DNA of 30,276 bases. Origin: CALXXL01 sp964512385. GTDB lineage: Bacteria; Verrucomicrobiota; Lentisphaeria; Victivallales; Victivallaceae. Positions 7,023 through 14,877 of this stretch are shown here, one piece after another; position 1 is the stretch's first letter, and each line of letters begins with the position of its first letter. Where the stretch lies: assembly GCA_964512385.1 (NCBI GenBank), contig CAZEHZ010000014.1, forward strand, positions 1 to 30,276. The letters run 5' to 3'. A program made the position numbers and the translations under genes. Below the pieces are notes generated by a model, which worked only from the letters and a program-made list of their open reading frames with translations, did not search any database and was not told the origin of the DNA.

Positions 7023-7919
7023 ATGAAACCGACATTAGTGCTGCTGGCGGCCGGAATGGGTTCCCGTTACGGCGGGTTGAAACAGCTTGATCAATTAGGG
7101 CCGAACGGCGAAACCATTATGGATTATTCGATTTTTGACGCCGTGCGTGCCGGATTCGGCAAAGTGGTTTTTGTGATTCGCCGTGATATTGAAGAACAGT
7201 TCCGCACTCAAATCGGCAGTCGTTATGCCGGGGTGGTTCCGGTGGAGTATGCATTTCAGGAGCTGAATGATTTGCCGAACGGTTTTTCCGCCCCCGCCGA
7301 CCGGGTTAAGCCGTGGGGAACCGGCCATGCCGTATATGCCGCCCGCAATGTGGTGGGCGATGCGCCGTTTGCCGTGATTAATGCCGATGACTTTTATGGT
7401 TCGCACGGTTTTCAAGCCATTGCCGGCCATTTTGCCCATAGCTGCGAAAACTGCATTTGCGCTTTTATAATGAACAACACCTTGTCGGCCAACGGTACGG
7501 TTTCCCGCGGGGTATGTACCGCCGATGCAAACGGTTATCTAAACGGCGTGGTGGAGCATACCAAGTTGGCGCCTTATGCCGGCATGGTGCGCAGTTACCG
7601 GGAGTCCGGCGACGATATGATTTTTAACGGCACGGAACCGGTGTCGATGAATTTATGGGGATTCCGCCCCGGTTTGTTTGCCGAACTGGAAGTACTGTTG
7701 ACGGAATTTTTACAAGCTCACGGCAACGAACTGAAAAGCGAATTTTATATCCCGTTTGTAGCCGACAGTCTGATTCACCGCAAAGGCGAAAAGTTTAAAC
7801 TGTTGATGTCGCCGGACAACTGGTTTGGCGTAACTTACCGGGAAGACCGTGAATTTGTGCAGAACAGTATTGCCGAATTGGTGAAATCCGGCAAGTATCC
7901 GACACCGTTATTTAAGTAA
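7023..7919 (+). CDS. Sugar-phosphate nucleotidyltransferase
   Basis: A 298-residue GT-A-fold nucleotidyltransferase. The nucleotide-binding start LLAAGMGSRYGGLKQL (7-22) is the usual pyrophosphorylase signature with an internal GG, and VINADDFYG (about 119-127) supplies the metal-binding Asp. It would transfer UMP (or another NMP) from NTP to a sugar-1-phosphate. The next two genes encode a hexosamine 1-kinase-like protein and a nucleotide-sugar epimerase, so the likely substrate is a HexNAc-1-phosphate. This is an inference from context; the sequence does not show sugar or base specificity. The ribosome site GGAGATG precedes the ATG at 7023. It differs from the larger LnpC/AGX-type uridylyltransferases of the bifidobacterial pathway. 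Confidence 0.8.
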   Translation: MKPTLVLLAAGMGSRYGGLKQLDQLGPNGETIMDYSIFDAVRAGFGKVVFVIRRDIEEQFRTQIGSRYAGVVPVEYAFQELNDLPNGFSAPADRVKPWGTGHAVYAARNVVGDAPFAVINADDFYGSHGFQAIAGHFAHSCENCICAFIMNNTLSANGTVSRGVCTADANGYLNGVVEHTKLAPYAGMVRSYRESGDDMIFNGTEPVSMNLWGFRPGLFAELEVLLTEFLQAHGNELKSEFYIPFVADSLIHRKGEKFKLLMSPDNWFGVTYREDREFVQNSIAELVKSGKYPTPLFK

Positions 7920-7939
7920 AAGAAAGAGGACGGCAAGTT

Positions 7940-9052
7940 ATGACTCAGGAAGCTCCGAAATTCAAACTTAAAGAAGTTTGCGCCTTGTTCCGCATTTACG
8001 GCGAATTTATCAGTGCATTGCCATACGGCGGCGGCCATATTAATGACACCTTTCAGGTTACATATAATCAAGGCGGCACCATGGTGCATTATACTTTACA
8101 GCGCATCAATACCAACGTGTTTAAAAAGCCGTTGGAATTGATGGAAAATATTATGCGGGTTACCGAACATATCCATACTAAAATCGAAAGTGCGGCCAAC
8201 GGAGCCACTGGACGCTATGCGTTGCAACTGGTGCGCTCTCAGCATGGCAAACCATACGCTTTCGGTCCCGACGGCTATATGTGGCGGTGTTATCTGTTTA
8301 TTGAACACACCCGCACTTATGATGTGCTGGAAAATACTAATATGGCATATCAGGCGGCCAAGGCTTTCGGCGGCTTTCAACTGGATTTAGTGGACTTGCC
8401 CGGCTCCAGACTGCATGAGGTGATTCCAGATTTTCACCATACCCCAAAACGGATTGCGGCGTTAAAAAACGCTGTGCATAATGACCGGTTCGGGCGCTTG
8501 AAAGAGGTTCGCAAAGAGGTGGATTTTGTGCTGGAGCGGGAAGCGGACTGCGGAATTTTATTGAATCTGAACGCCTCCGGTGATATTCCGGAACGCATTA
8601 CGCATAATGACACTAAGTTGAATAACGTGTTGCTGCATAATGAGACCAGCGAAGGCGTATGCGTAATCGATTTAGATACCGTAATGCCCGGCTTGGTGCA
8701 TTATGATTTTGGCGATATGCTGCGCACCGGTACGAGTCCGGCGGCGGAAGACGAAATGGATTTGAATAAAGTTTATATGCAGTTTGAGATGTTTGAGGCT
8801 TTACTGCGGGGCTATTTGAGCCAAACCGGCAGTTTCCTGACCAATGCCGAACGTGAATATCTGCCGTTTGCCGGCAAGTTGATTACGCTGGAAATCGGCA
8901 CCCGGTTCCTGACTGATTATCTGGACGGCGACATTTATTTTAAAATTCATCGCGAAAAACACAATCTGGATCGCTGTCGCACTCAGTTTAAACTGGTGGC
9001 GTCGATGGAACAGCAGGCCGATGCGATGATGAATCTTTTACACAATATATAG
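7940..9052 (+). CDS. nahK: N-acetylhexosamine 1-kinase-like phosphotransferase
   Basis: A 370-residue member of the aminoglycoside phosphotransferase/choline kinase fold. The catalytic loop is THNDTKLNNVLL (221-232) with Asp224 as base, and the metal site is VIDLDTVMPG (242-251). It then has YDFGDM, which is characteristic of NahK, the anomeric kinase that makes GlcNAc- or GalNAc-1-phosphate in lacto-N-biose/galacto-N-biose salvage. The N-terminal glycine loop YGGGHINDTF resembles that of NahK. The length is close to the bifidobacterial enzyme (about 359). It sits 20 bases after the nucleotidyltransferase and 11 bases before the epimerase, in one operon. Which hexosamine it prefers cannot be read from the sequence. 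Confidence 0.83.
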   Translation: MTQEAPKFKLKEVCALFRIYGEFISALPYGGGHINDTFQVTYNQGGTMVHYTLQRINTNVFKKPLELMENIMRVTEHIHTKIESAANGATGRYALQLVRSQHGKPYAFGPDGYMWRCYLFIEHTRTYDVLENTNMAYQAAKAFGGFQLDLVDLPGSRLHEVIPDFHHTPKRIAALKNAVHNDRFGRLKEVRKEVDFVLEREADCGILLNLNASGDIPERITHNDTKLNNVLLHNETSEGVCVIDLDTVMPGLVHYDFGDMLRTGTSPAAEDEMDLNKVYMQFEMFEALLRGYLSQTGSFLTNAEREYLPFAGKLITLEIGTRFLTDYLDGDIYFKIHREKHNLDRCRTQFKLVASMEQQADAMMNLLHNI

Positions 9053-9063
9053 GAGCAGTAAAA

Positions 9064-9978
9064 ATGCGTGTATTAATTACCGGCGGAGCCGGATTTATCG
9101 GCAGTCATTTAGTGGAATATTGGCAGGATAAGGCCGATGTTGTGGTTTTGGACAACCTCCGCACCGGGTATTTAAAGAATATCGCCAATTTCAAGCATAC
9201 TTTTATCAATGGTGATATTCGTGACCGTGCCGTGGTGCGGAAGGCCATGGAAGGCGTGGATTATGTGTTCCATCTGGCCGCTTTAATCAGCGTGCCGGAG
9301 TCGATGGAAAAAATTACCGAATGTGTGGACTTGAATGTAAACGGTCTGCTGACGGTATTTGAAGAAGCCGCCCGTGCCGGAGTAAAAAAACTCTGCTTCA
9401 GTACCTCGGCCGCTATTTATGGCGACAATCCGGTGGTGCCGAAGGTGGAAGCCATGTTCCCGGAACCCAAAAGTCCGTACGCCATTACCAAGCTGGACGG
9501 CGAATATTATGCCGGCATGTTTACTCAACTCGGCAAACTGAAAGTGGCGTGCCTGCGTTATTTTAATGTTTTCGGCCCCCGTCAGGACCCGAACAGCGCA
9601 TACGCGGCCGCCGTGCCGATTTTTATTCAGCGGGCATTGGCCAATCAGCCGATTAAGGTATATGGCGACGGCGAACAGACCAGAGACTTTATCTTTGTTA
9701 AAGATATTGTGGCCGCCAACGTGTATATGGCTACGCATGAAGAGTATACCGGCGTGTATAATGTAGCCTACGGCGGTAAGCAGACCATCAATGAACTGGT
9801 GGGTAATATCATAAAACTTACCAGTTCCTCCAGTACAGTGGAGCATGCCGAAGAGCGTGCCGGTGATGTAAAACATTCTATGGCCAAAGTGGATAAATTA
9901 TTGTCCACCGGATTCAAGCCGCAATATACTTTTGCGGAAGGTTTGCAACAGACTATTGAATTTTTCCGTAATCGGTAG
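9064..9978 (+). CDS. NAD-dependent nucleotide-sugar epimerase (GalE/WbpP-like)
   Basis: A 304-residue extended short-chain dehydrogenase/reductase. The NAD-binding GGAGFIG is at 7-13, followed by VVLDNLRTG. The catalytic centre consists of STSAAIYG (113-120) and YAITK (Tyr139, Lys143). The later RYFNVFGPRQDPNSAYAAAVP motif is common to UDP-glucose and UDP-GlcNAc 4-epimerases of the WbpP/GalE2 type. In this operon it would interconvert UDP-GalNAc and UDP-GlcNAc (or the hexose pair) after the kinase and nucleotidyltransferase. It is shorter than E. coli GalE (338) but normal for this subgroup. A ribosome site (AGGAG) precedes the start. The promoter for nagB begins inside its last codons. Confidence 0.88.
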   Translation: MRVLITGGAGFIGSHLVEYWQDKADVVVLDNLRTGYLKNIANFKHTFINGDIRDRAVVRKAMEGVDYVFHLAALISVPESMEKITECVDLNVNGLLTVFEEAARAGVKKLCFSTSAAIYGDNPVVPKVEAMFPEPKSPYAITKLDGEYYAGMFTQLGKLKVACLRYFNVFGPRQDPNSAYAAAVPIFIQRALANQPIKVYGDGEQTRDFIFVKDIVAANVYMATHEEYTGVYNVAYGGKQTINELVGNIIKLTSSSSTVEHAEERAGDVKHSMAKVDKLLSTGFKPQYTFAEGLQQTIEFFRNR

Positions 9979-9984
9979 TATATT
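9956..9984 (+). promoter_or_regulatory. Internal promoter for nagB
   Basis: TTGAAT (9956-9961) inside the end of the epimerase gene, a 17-nt spacer, and TATATT (9979-9984) directly after its stop. It would give nagB independent expression. The hexamers fit the local pattern. Confidence 0.45.
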
Positions 9985-10034
9985 AGTAAGGTTCCCAAAT
10001 ATATTAACTCTTTAATAAACGGAGATTTGTTAAA

Positions 10035-10826
10035 ATGGAAGTAATCATTCGTCCAACCACGGAGTCGGCAGTAAAGCTGGCCGCCAAAATTATTGCCGAA
10101 GACCTGCGCAAGAATCCGAAGATGGTTCTGGGACTGGCTACCGGCCGTACTATGGAATCAGTTTATGCCGAACTCGCCAAAATGTATCGTGAAGAAGGTT
10201 TGGACTTCTCGCAGGCTAAGAGTTTTAACTTGGATGAATACATCGGCCTGGCCGGTGATGACAAGAACTCTTATCGCTACTACATGAACCATCATTTGTT
10301 CAATAATGTTAATATCGACAAGAACAAAACCAATCTGCCGAACGGTTTGGCCGCCGATGCCGCCGCCGAAGGCGAACGCTATGAAGCCGCAATTAAGGCG
10401 GCCGGCGGTGTAGATTTACAGTTGCTCGGTATTGGTCGTGACGGCCACATCGGTTTTAATGAACCGTTGTCCAGCTTAAGCAGCCGCACCCGCGCCAAGG
10501 CCTTGACTCCGGAAACCTATGCTCAGAACGGGCCGTTGTTTGACAAACCGGAAGATATGCCGATGCGTGCTTTCACTATGGGCGTAGGCACTATTATGGA
10601 TGCCAAGCGTGTATTACTGCTGATCACCGGTGCAGAAAAAGCTCAGATCACCAAGAAGGCGATCGAAGGCCCGGTTACCAGCATGATTTCCGCTACAGCC
10701 TTGCAGTTCCATAACAATGCGGTAGTGGTTTGCGATGCCGAAGCCGCCGCTTTGCTGGAAAACAAAGAATACTACAACTGGGTTTTTGCCAAAGAACCGC
10801 AGTGGAAAGAATATCAGAACATCTAA
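10035..10826 (+). CDS. nagB: Glucosamine-6-phosphate deaminase
   Basis: NagB converts glucosamine-6-phosphate to fructose-6-phosphate and ammonia, feeding amino sugars into glycolysis. The 263-residue length matches the enzyme from E. coli (266). Visible signatures are GLATGRTMESVY (33-44, phosphate binding), FNLDEYIGL with the base Asp67, GIGRDGHIGFNEP with Asp136, His138 and Glu143, and the later AFTMGVGTIMDAK segment. It follows the kinase-nucleotidyltransferase-epimerase unit by 56 bases and has its own likely promoter and a strong terminator. The ribosome site GGAG is about 10 bases before the ATG. Confidence 0.96.
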   Translation: MEVIIRPTTESAVKLAAKIIAEDLRKNPKMVLGLATGRTMESVYAELAKMYREEGLDFSQAKSFNLDEYIGLAGDDKNSYRYYMNHHLFNNVNIDKNKTNLPNGLAADAAAEGERYEAAIKAAGGVDLQLLGIGRDGHIGFNEPLSSLSSRTRAKALTPETYAQNGPLFDKPEDMPMRAFTMGVGTIMDAKRVLLLITGAEKAQITKKAIEGPVTSMISATALQFHNNAVVVCDAEAAALLENKEYYNWVFAKEPQWKEYQNI

Positions 10827-10828
10827 TG

Positions 10829-10866
10829 TTCTGAAACGCTGACCAGAACAGACCGTTAATGCGGTC
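10829..10866 (+). other. Two small hairpins after nagB
   Basis: GTTCTG...CAGAAC (from about 10829) and AGACCG-TTAATG-CGGTCT (about 10849-10866) are short stems between the nagB stop and its terminator. They may stabilise the 3' end of the transcript. Confidence 0.35.
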
Positions 10867-10874
10867 TTAGACGC

Positions 10875-10922
10875 AAAAAACACCATGTGTTATTAAAAAT
10901 ACCAAACACATGGTGTTTTTTA
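10875..10922 (+). terminator. Terminator after nagB
   Basis: AACACCATGTGTT (10879-10891) pairs with AACACATGGTGTT (10904-10916), a 13-bp stem with a 12-nt loop, followed by a T-run. A run of As on the other side means it could also work leftward. Confidence 0.9.
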
Positions 10923-10938
10923 TTCGGTCGGCTAAACA

Positions 10939-10984
10939 GTCGATAATGCAAAACCTGCCATATGGTTGATGTTGCATTATCGAC
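10939..10984. repeat. Palindromic repeat, copy 1
   Basis: GTCGATAATGCAA (10939-10951) and TTGCATTATCGAC (10972-10984) are perfect 13-bp inverted arms separated by 20 nt, which themselves contain AACC/GGTT. The same arms recur at 18473-18508. There is no adjacent T-run, so it is not a standard terminator. Confidence 0.75.
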
Positions 10985-11076
10985 GAATTCATGATATTCC
11001 GCATTTTATTTTTACGGACTCCGGAATATAGTTGCACTTATAAGTTGATAAATAATACTAAAAATAGATTTTTTAT

Positions 11077-11104
11077 TTGCTTTTCAGGCTAATTATGGTA
11101 AATT
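11077..11104 (+). promoter_or_regulatory. Promoter of the radical SAM locus
   Basis: TTGCTT (11077-11082), 16-nt spacer, TAAATT (11099-11104), about 140 bases before the first gene of the 11.2-18.5 kb locus. A variant palindrome arm (AGTCGCTAATGCAA, about 11109-11122) lies just downstream of the -10 box, where a regulator could act. Confidence 0.45.
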
Positions 11105-11108
11105 AGGT

Positions 11109-11122
11109 AGTCGCTAATGCAA
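11109..11122 (+). repeat. Variant half of the palindromic repeat
   Basis: AGTCGCTAATGCAA differs at one base from the arm AGTCGATAATGCAA found at 18473-18486. No matching second arm is seen nearby. Confidence 0.5.
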
Positions 11123-11241
11123 AAGGTAATTGGGTTGTAGACAAGGCGGCAAAAACGGCTAAAAGACCAATCATTAAGCGAATAATGAACGTTTACGATG
11201 TAATAGGTAGTATATTGAAAGACTAATAAGGACTTGTCGAC

Positions 11242-12105
11242 ATGAAAAACCATCTTACTTTGCGCAAGTTTGCCGCTCAAATAAATGTTTCTCCCGGAAC
11301 CATATCGAAAGCGCTGAGGCCTCAGGACAAGTACCGACTGGCGGCCGGAACCGTGGCTTTTATTCAGAAGCAGGCGAAAAAGTTCAATTTTAATCTGCCG
11401 GAATGTACTGATTTTTACGGTAAACGCCAAACTCAAATCGGTTTTGTATGCGGTGCCATGCTGGAGAGTTGCGACCATAATGCTAAAAGAGAAAAACAGG
11501 TCTTGCGGCGGATGACGGCCGCCAATGTGGACGCCGCTATATATTGGCCGGGGCCGAAGCCGATAAAAGACTTTTTTCAAAAAAATTTAACTAAGGTGGA
11601 ACAGTCCGTTTTAGACAACACCCCCTGCGTTTTCATCGGAGCCAATGCACCGGTAGAAACAGCCTACCGCATACACTACCCCATGCAGGTGGAATATGGC
11701 ATAAACACGTTGGCAAAAGGCGATACGTCAATAACCATCGATACCACTGCCCAAGCGGTGAATATTGGTGAAAATTACATTATCGGCGGCAGCAACGGCC
11801 GTGGTGTAGTTACCGGTAACTCCAGGATTAAATTTAGCGGCGACGCCGGAAAACTGCTTTTCACCGGGTATATTTGCGGCGACAGTGCCAGTGGTTATTT
11901 TACTACCGAAACCGGTCAAAGAAAGTTCACCAAAGACGTGAAAGGGGAGCGGGCGTTGGTATTTGATGACTTTAATGGAGAGTTCAACGCCAAAAATATT
12001 GTGGCAATAGACACACTTACGTTTAAGAATGACGCAAAGCTAACATTTACCAATGCGATTGATCTGTCTGACGTAATAAACTGGAATTTTATCTATAGAG
12101 GATAA
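11242..12105 (+). CDS. Chimera: LacI-type N-terminus joined to a surface-protein beta-repeat C-terminus
   Basis: The first 26 residues contain a LacI helix-turn-helix (LTLRKFAAQINVSPGTISKAL). A shortened LacI periplasmic-binding-like part follows (TQIGFVCG at about 64-71, NVDAAIYWPGP at 95-105, NTPCVFIGA at 126-134). The usual 20-30 residues between these motifs are missing, and the domain ends near residue 148, where LacI proteins run to about 340. From about 152 the chain changes to Gly/Thr/Asp-rich beta repeats and a tail (LVFDDFNGEF...LSDVINWNF) like secreted AIDA/RTX-type proteins. No signal peptide is present. It looks like a deletion product of a regulator and a surface-protein gene. 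It is followed 14 bases later by the radical SAM gene, so it is co-transcribed. It may be a pseudogene or may still bind DNA. Confidence 0.6.
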   Translation: MKNHLTLRKFAAQINVSPGTISKALRPQDKYRLAAGTVAFIQKQAKKFNFNLPECTDFYGKRQTQIGFVCGAMLESCDHNAKREKQVLRRMTAANVDAAIYWPGPKPIKDFFQKNLTKVEQSVLDNTPCVFIGANAPVETAYRIHYPMQVEYGINTLAKGDTSITIDTTAQAVNIGENYIIGGSNGRGVVTGNSRIKFSGDAGKLLFTGYICGDSASGYFTTETGQRKFTKDVKGERALVFDDFNGEFNAKNIVAIDTLTFKNDAKLTFTNAIDLSDVINWNFIYRG

Positions 12106-12119
12106 GTAAGCTTAAAAAT

Positions 12120-13160
12120 ATGGAAATTTCTGCCATTATCAACACATTGCCTTATGAGGCGGTAATAAATTTTACTTACCGTTGTAACTTGTCGTGTTCA
12201 TTTTGCTACCAGCATGCGGAGCGTCGGCACGGCTGGGCCGAATTGACGTTAGCAGAATGGTTTAAGTTTATCGATGAACTGGCGGAAATGCAAATTTTCA
12301 CCGTATCCGTATCCGGGGGCGAGCCGTTCAGTCATTCAATGTGCCGACCACTACTGGAGCGAATCGCCGCAAAAAAAATGCGGTTCAGAGTGTTTACTAA
12401 CGGTACGCTGATCGGGGCGGCCGAGGCGGAATTTTTAGCCGGTTTAAAGCGGTGCGCTCAAATCCAGTTGTCGTTGGATGGCTTTGAGGCGGAACATGAT
12501 GCGGTGCGCGGCAACGGCTCATTCCGCAAAACGCTACAGGCGTTAAAGTTTTTAACCGATGCCGGATTACCCGTGGTAAGTAATACGGTGGTTACCCGGC
12601 AAAACTATCGTAATATGGTGGAGTTTGCCAAATTTTTGGAAACACTGCCGTTGAATTATTATCGCTTAACGCCGAATAATGAATGCTGTGGCGAGGAGAA
12701 TATTTCGCCCGCAATGCTGACGGTGGAAGAGCTGGCGGAGCTGATTGCCATGTTGGATTTAAACACCGAATCCTTACCGCATGCTTATCGGCATAACCTG
12801 CCGTTTGAACTGCTTAAGCAGATTCGGCAGGGCGGAGCGGAAAGTGGCGAGGCCGCACAGTGTTCAAACACTTTTTTTGCGTTTGGAGTTCATCCGGACG
12901 GTGCGGTAGTGCCTTGTCCGGACTCCCCGGAACCGATAATGGGGCATGTGGGCGAAAAGCCGTTCAGCGAGATTTGGAACGGCGAAGCATATCAGGATTT
13001 CCGCACTAAAGTGTTTGCCGGCAAAACCTTGACTAAGCCGGAATGCCAAGATTGTCAATTCGCTTTTTATTGCCGTAAATACTGCTATTTAACGCATAGC
13101 GAATATTACTGCCGGAAAAAACTTGCATTTTTGTTAGGTAAACTGGGGGTAACATGTTAG
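12120..13160 (+). CDS. Radical SAM/SPASM peptide- or protein-modifying enzyme
   Basis: A 346-residue radical S-adenosylmethionine enzyme. Cys22-x3-Cys26-x2-Cys29 (RCNLSCSFC) binds the SAM-cleaving Fe-S cluster and GGEP is at 66-69. A C-terminal SPASM domain has Cys248, 266, 309, 312, 318, 322 and 331 to hold auxiliary clusters. This layout is that of PqqE/AnSME-like enzymes that form C-C or C-S bonds in peptides or mature sulfatases. It lacks the sulfatase-maturase context. The neighbouring PqqD domains, which normally present a substrate peptide to such enzymes, point to peptide or protein modification. It overlaps the kinase-like gene by 7 bases (ATGTTAG). The ribosome site is weak (GAGG, about 15 bases upstream). 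Confidence 0.88.
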   Translation: MEISAIINTLPYEAVINFTYRCNLSCSFCYQHAERRHGWAELTLAEWFKFIDELAEMQIFTVSVSGGEPFSHSMCRPLLERIAAKKMRFRVFTNGTLIGAAEAEFLAGLKRCAQIQLSLDGFEAEHDAVRGNGSFRKTLQALKFLTDAGLPVVSNTVVTRQNYRNMVEFAKFLETLPLNYYRLTPNNECCGEENISPAMLTVEELAELIAMLDLNTESLPHAYRHNLPFELLKQIRQGGAESGEAAQCSNTFFAFGVHPDGAVVPCPDSPEPIMGHVGEKPFSEIWNGEAYQDFRTKVFAGKTLTKPECQDCQFAFYCRKYCYLTHSEYYCRKKLAFLLGKLGVTC

Positions 13161-14032
13161 GCGGCACTAAACGTTCAACATTAGTTTTGCCGTTGTCCGG
13201 CGAGCGACTGGTCTGCTCCGCTGTCGGGTGGCATTCGGTGCGCAGCTTAAAAACTTTGGCCCGGTTACTGGAGTTAACCTGTACCGATGACCAGATTGAA
13301 CCAGATGTGATTTTAAGCGATAAGACTTTAGCACATGAAACTAAATTTGACTTGTCTAAGACCGGGATGCCGTCGTTTTTCTTGTTGAATAGCGGAGCAT
13401 TCGGGATAGTAAAGGAAGCCGGGTGGCCGCTGTATTTGGCTTGTGATTGGGGTATGTTACTGGTATTGGGTTGTTTGCGTAAAATGTTGAACGGCAGTTT
13501 TATCGGGTTATTGCACGGGGCGTTGCTGGAATATTCGGAACAGCAGGGTGTGGTGGTATTTGGCCCCAGCGGAGTGGGTAAAAGCACTACGGTAAATCGC
13601 TTTCGAGCCGCCGGCGGCCGTGCCAGAGCCGACGATATACTGTTATTATGTTGGCAGGATAATCGTTTGATGGCCTACCCGTTGCCAACCCGCAGTTGGT
13701 ATTCCGCACATTGGTCACGGCGGTTGCGCTATCCGTTTCTACCCGGTGTAAAGGTGGAAAAGTTGTTGCAGTTAAGCCGGGGTAAAAACGCAGAGGCACT
13801 GGTGGAAGTTCCTAATTCGCAATGGTTTGCCGGATTGGTGGAAGCAATGACAATGCACTGTTCGTTTTATGCCTCAAGATTCACTGCCGGGGCAAAAAAA
13901 CAATACGGGGAGCAACTTTTAAATTTGGCGGAAAAAATTGCCGATGCATATCCGCCGCTTGAACTGCGGGCAAATTTGTCCGCCAATATCGTTGATACGC
14001 TGAATTGTCGGGAATGGATGGGAAAATGTTAA
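13154..14032 (+). CDS. HPr-kinase-like P-loop protein (ScmC/lasso-kinase type)
   Basis: A 292-residue protein with Walker A GPSGVGKST (137-145) and, after a short loop, an acidic ADD (159-161), as in HPr kinase/phosphorylase and its relatives in peptide clusters. Known relatives include lasso-peptide kinases that phosphorylate a C-terminal Ser and the ScmC protein of the so-called SynChlorMet radical SAM cassette. The N-terminal 130 residues are not the usual HprK N-domain and contain a hydrophobic patch (WPLYLACDWGMLLVLG). There is no phosphotransferase system nearby, so a metabolic HPr role is unlikely. It overlaps both neighbours by 7 bases, suggesting tight co-translation. Kinase activity on a peptide or protein Ser is an inference. 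Confidence 0.78.
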   Translation: MLGGTKRSTLVLPLSGERLVCSAVGWHSVRSLKTLARLLELTCTDDQIEPDVILSDKTLAHETKFDLSKTGMPSFFLLNSGAFGIVKEAGWPLYLACDWGMLLVLGCLRKMLNGSFIGLLHGALLEYSEQQGVVVFGPSGVGKSTTVNRFRAAGGRARADDILLLCWQDNRLMAYPLPTRSWYSAHWSRRLRYPFLPGVKVEKLLQLSRGKNAEALVEVPNSQWFAGLVEAMTMHCSFYASRFTAGAKKQYGEQLLNLAEKIADAYPPLELRANLSANIVDTLNCREWMGKC

Positions 14033-14874
14033 AAATTAATCCGGATATTATTTTGCGGGCAGATGGCGATGGTGCAGTGCTGTTTACCCCGGACAGCGGA
14101 CAAATTTTTCGCTTAAACCGTTCCGGCTTATTTATTTGGCAATGCGTGGCTTTGGGAATGACCACTGCGAAAATTGCCGAAAAAATTCGTCAATCCGGGG
14201 CGGTGGCAAACAATGTAGAAACCGGAATTGCGGATTTTTTAGCCGTACTTGCCGCCCGGAAATTTGTTAGCGGCTATACCGGAGTATTGCCTAAAGTGCC
14301 GGAGGCGATGCCGGATTTGCCGGAAAATCGGCCGATTTATGACCTGACCAGTATGTTGCGGGTGTTTACTCCCGGCGATGCACTGGTGCTGAAAAGCGTG
14401 CCGTTTGCCGCTTTGCGGGTGGGCGATGTTATTGCATTTCATCCCAATGGCGGCGGCGTCCCCGGTGTAGTACATAGAATAATCTCCCGTACCGACAAGA
14501 CTCTGCACACAATGGGCGACAATAATGCCGGACCAGATGCCGTTCCGGTTACGGCATTGGCAATGCCGCAGTTGGTGGTGACTAAAGTCTCACGCGGGAA
14601 TGAGCGGCAGGAGATTCCGGGCGGTGCCGACGGCCGGAGGCAGTTCCGGCTTAACCGTGTCCGCCGTTGGTTGCGTATTACCGCCGGAAAAATTGTCAGG
14701 CCTTTATTTTTGCTGATGTTTTGGCGAATCGAACTTGAAAAAAATCAGAATGGCGAGTATTTTTATAAACGTCGTTTAATTGCGGAAACTTATGGCAACA
14801 ACGTCATTTTTTTATCCATTTGGTCTAAGTTGCGTTTTCGTATTGCCGACGAGCCACGACAAAGGAGCAAATAA
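14026..14874 (+). CDS. PqqD domain fused to an S26B-type signal peptidase domain
   Basis: The first 85 of 282 residues are a PqqD-like peptide-binding domain (INPDIILRADGDGAVLFTPDSG, then FRLNRSGLFIWQ and a helical part). After a Pro-rich link comes a signal peptidase-like domain: Ser109-Met110 with TPGD (115-118), RVGDVIAFHP (131-140), VVHRII with His150, and GDNNAGPD (164-171). Ser, His and Asp in this order match the archaeal/ER-type (S26B) Ser-His-Asp peptidases rather than the Ser-Lys bacterial LepB. The start at 14026 is preferred over a TTG at 14005 because it begins exactly at the PqqD motif, giving a 7-base overlap (ATGTTAA) with the kinase-like gene. There is no clear N-terminal membrane helix. 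A hydrophobic stretch (VRPLFLLMFW) lies near residue 225. Confidence 0.75.
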   Translation: MLKINPDIILRADGDGAVLFTPDSGQIFRLNRSGLFIWQCVALGMTTAKIAEKIRQSGAVANNVETGIADFLAVLAARKFVSGYTGVLPKVPEAMPDLPENRPIYDLTSMLRVFTPGDALVLKSVPFAALRVGDVIAFHPNGGGVPGVVHRIISRTDKTLHTMGDNNAGPDAVPVTALAMPQLVVTKVSRGNERQEIPGGADGRRQFRLNRVRRWLRITAGKIVRPLFLLMFWRIELEKNQNGEYFYKRRLIAETYGNNVIFLSIWSKLRFRIADEPRQRSK

Positions 14875-14877
14875 TTT

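Noticed and set aside
10939..10984. Palindrome as a dif (XerCD) site or a rho-independent terminator
   Set aside because: It does not resemble the dif consensus, occurs more than once, and lacks a T-run; a separate good terminator lies just before it.
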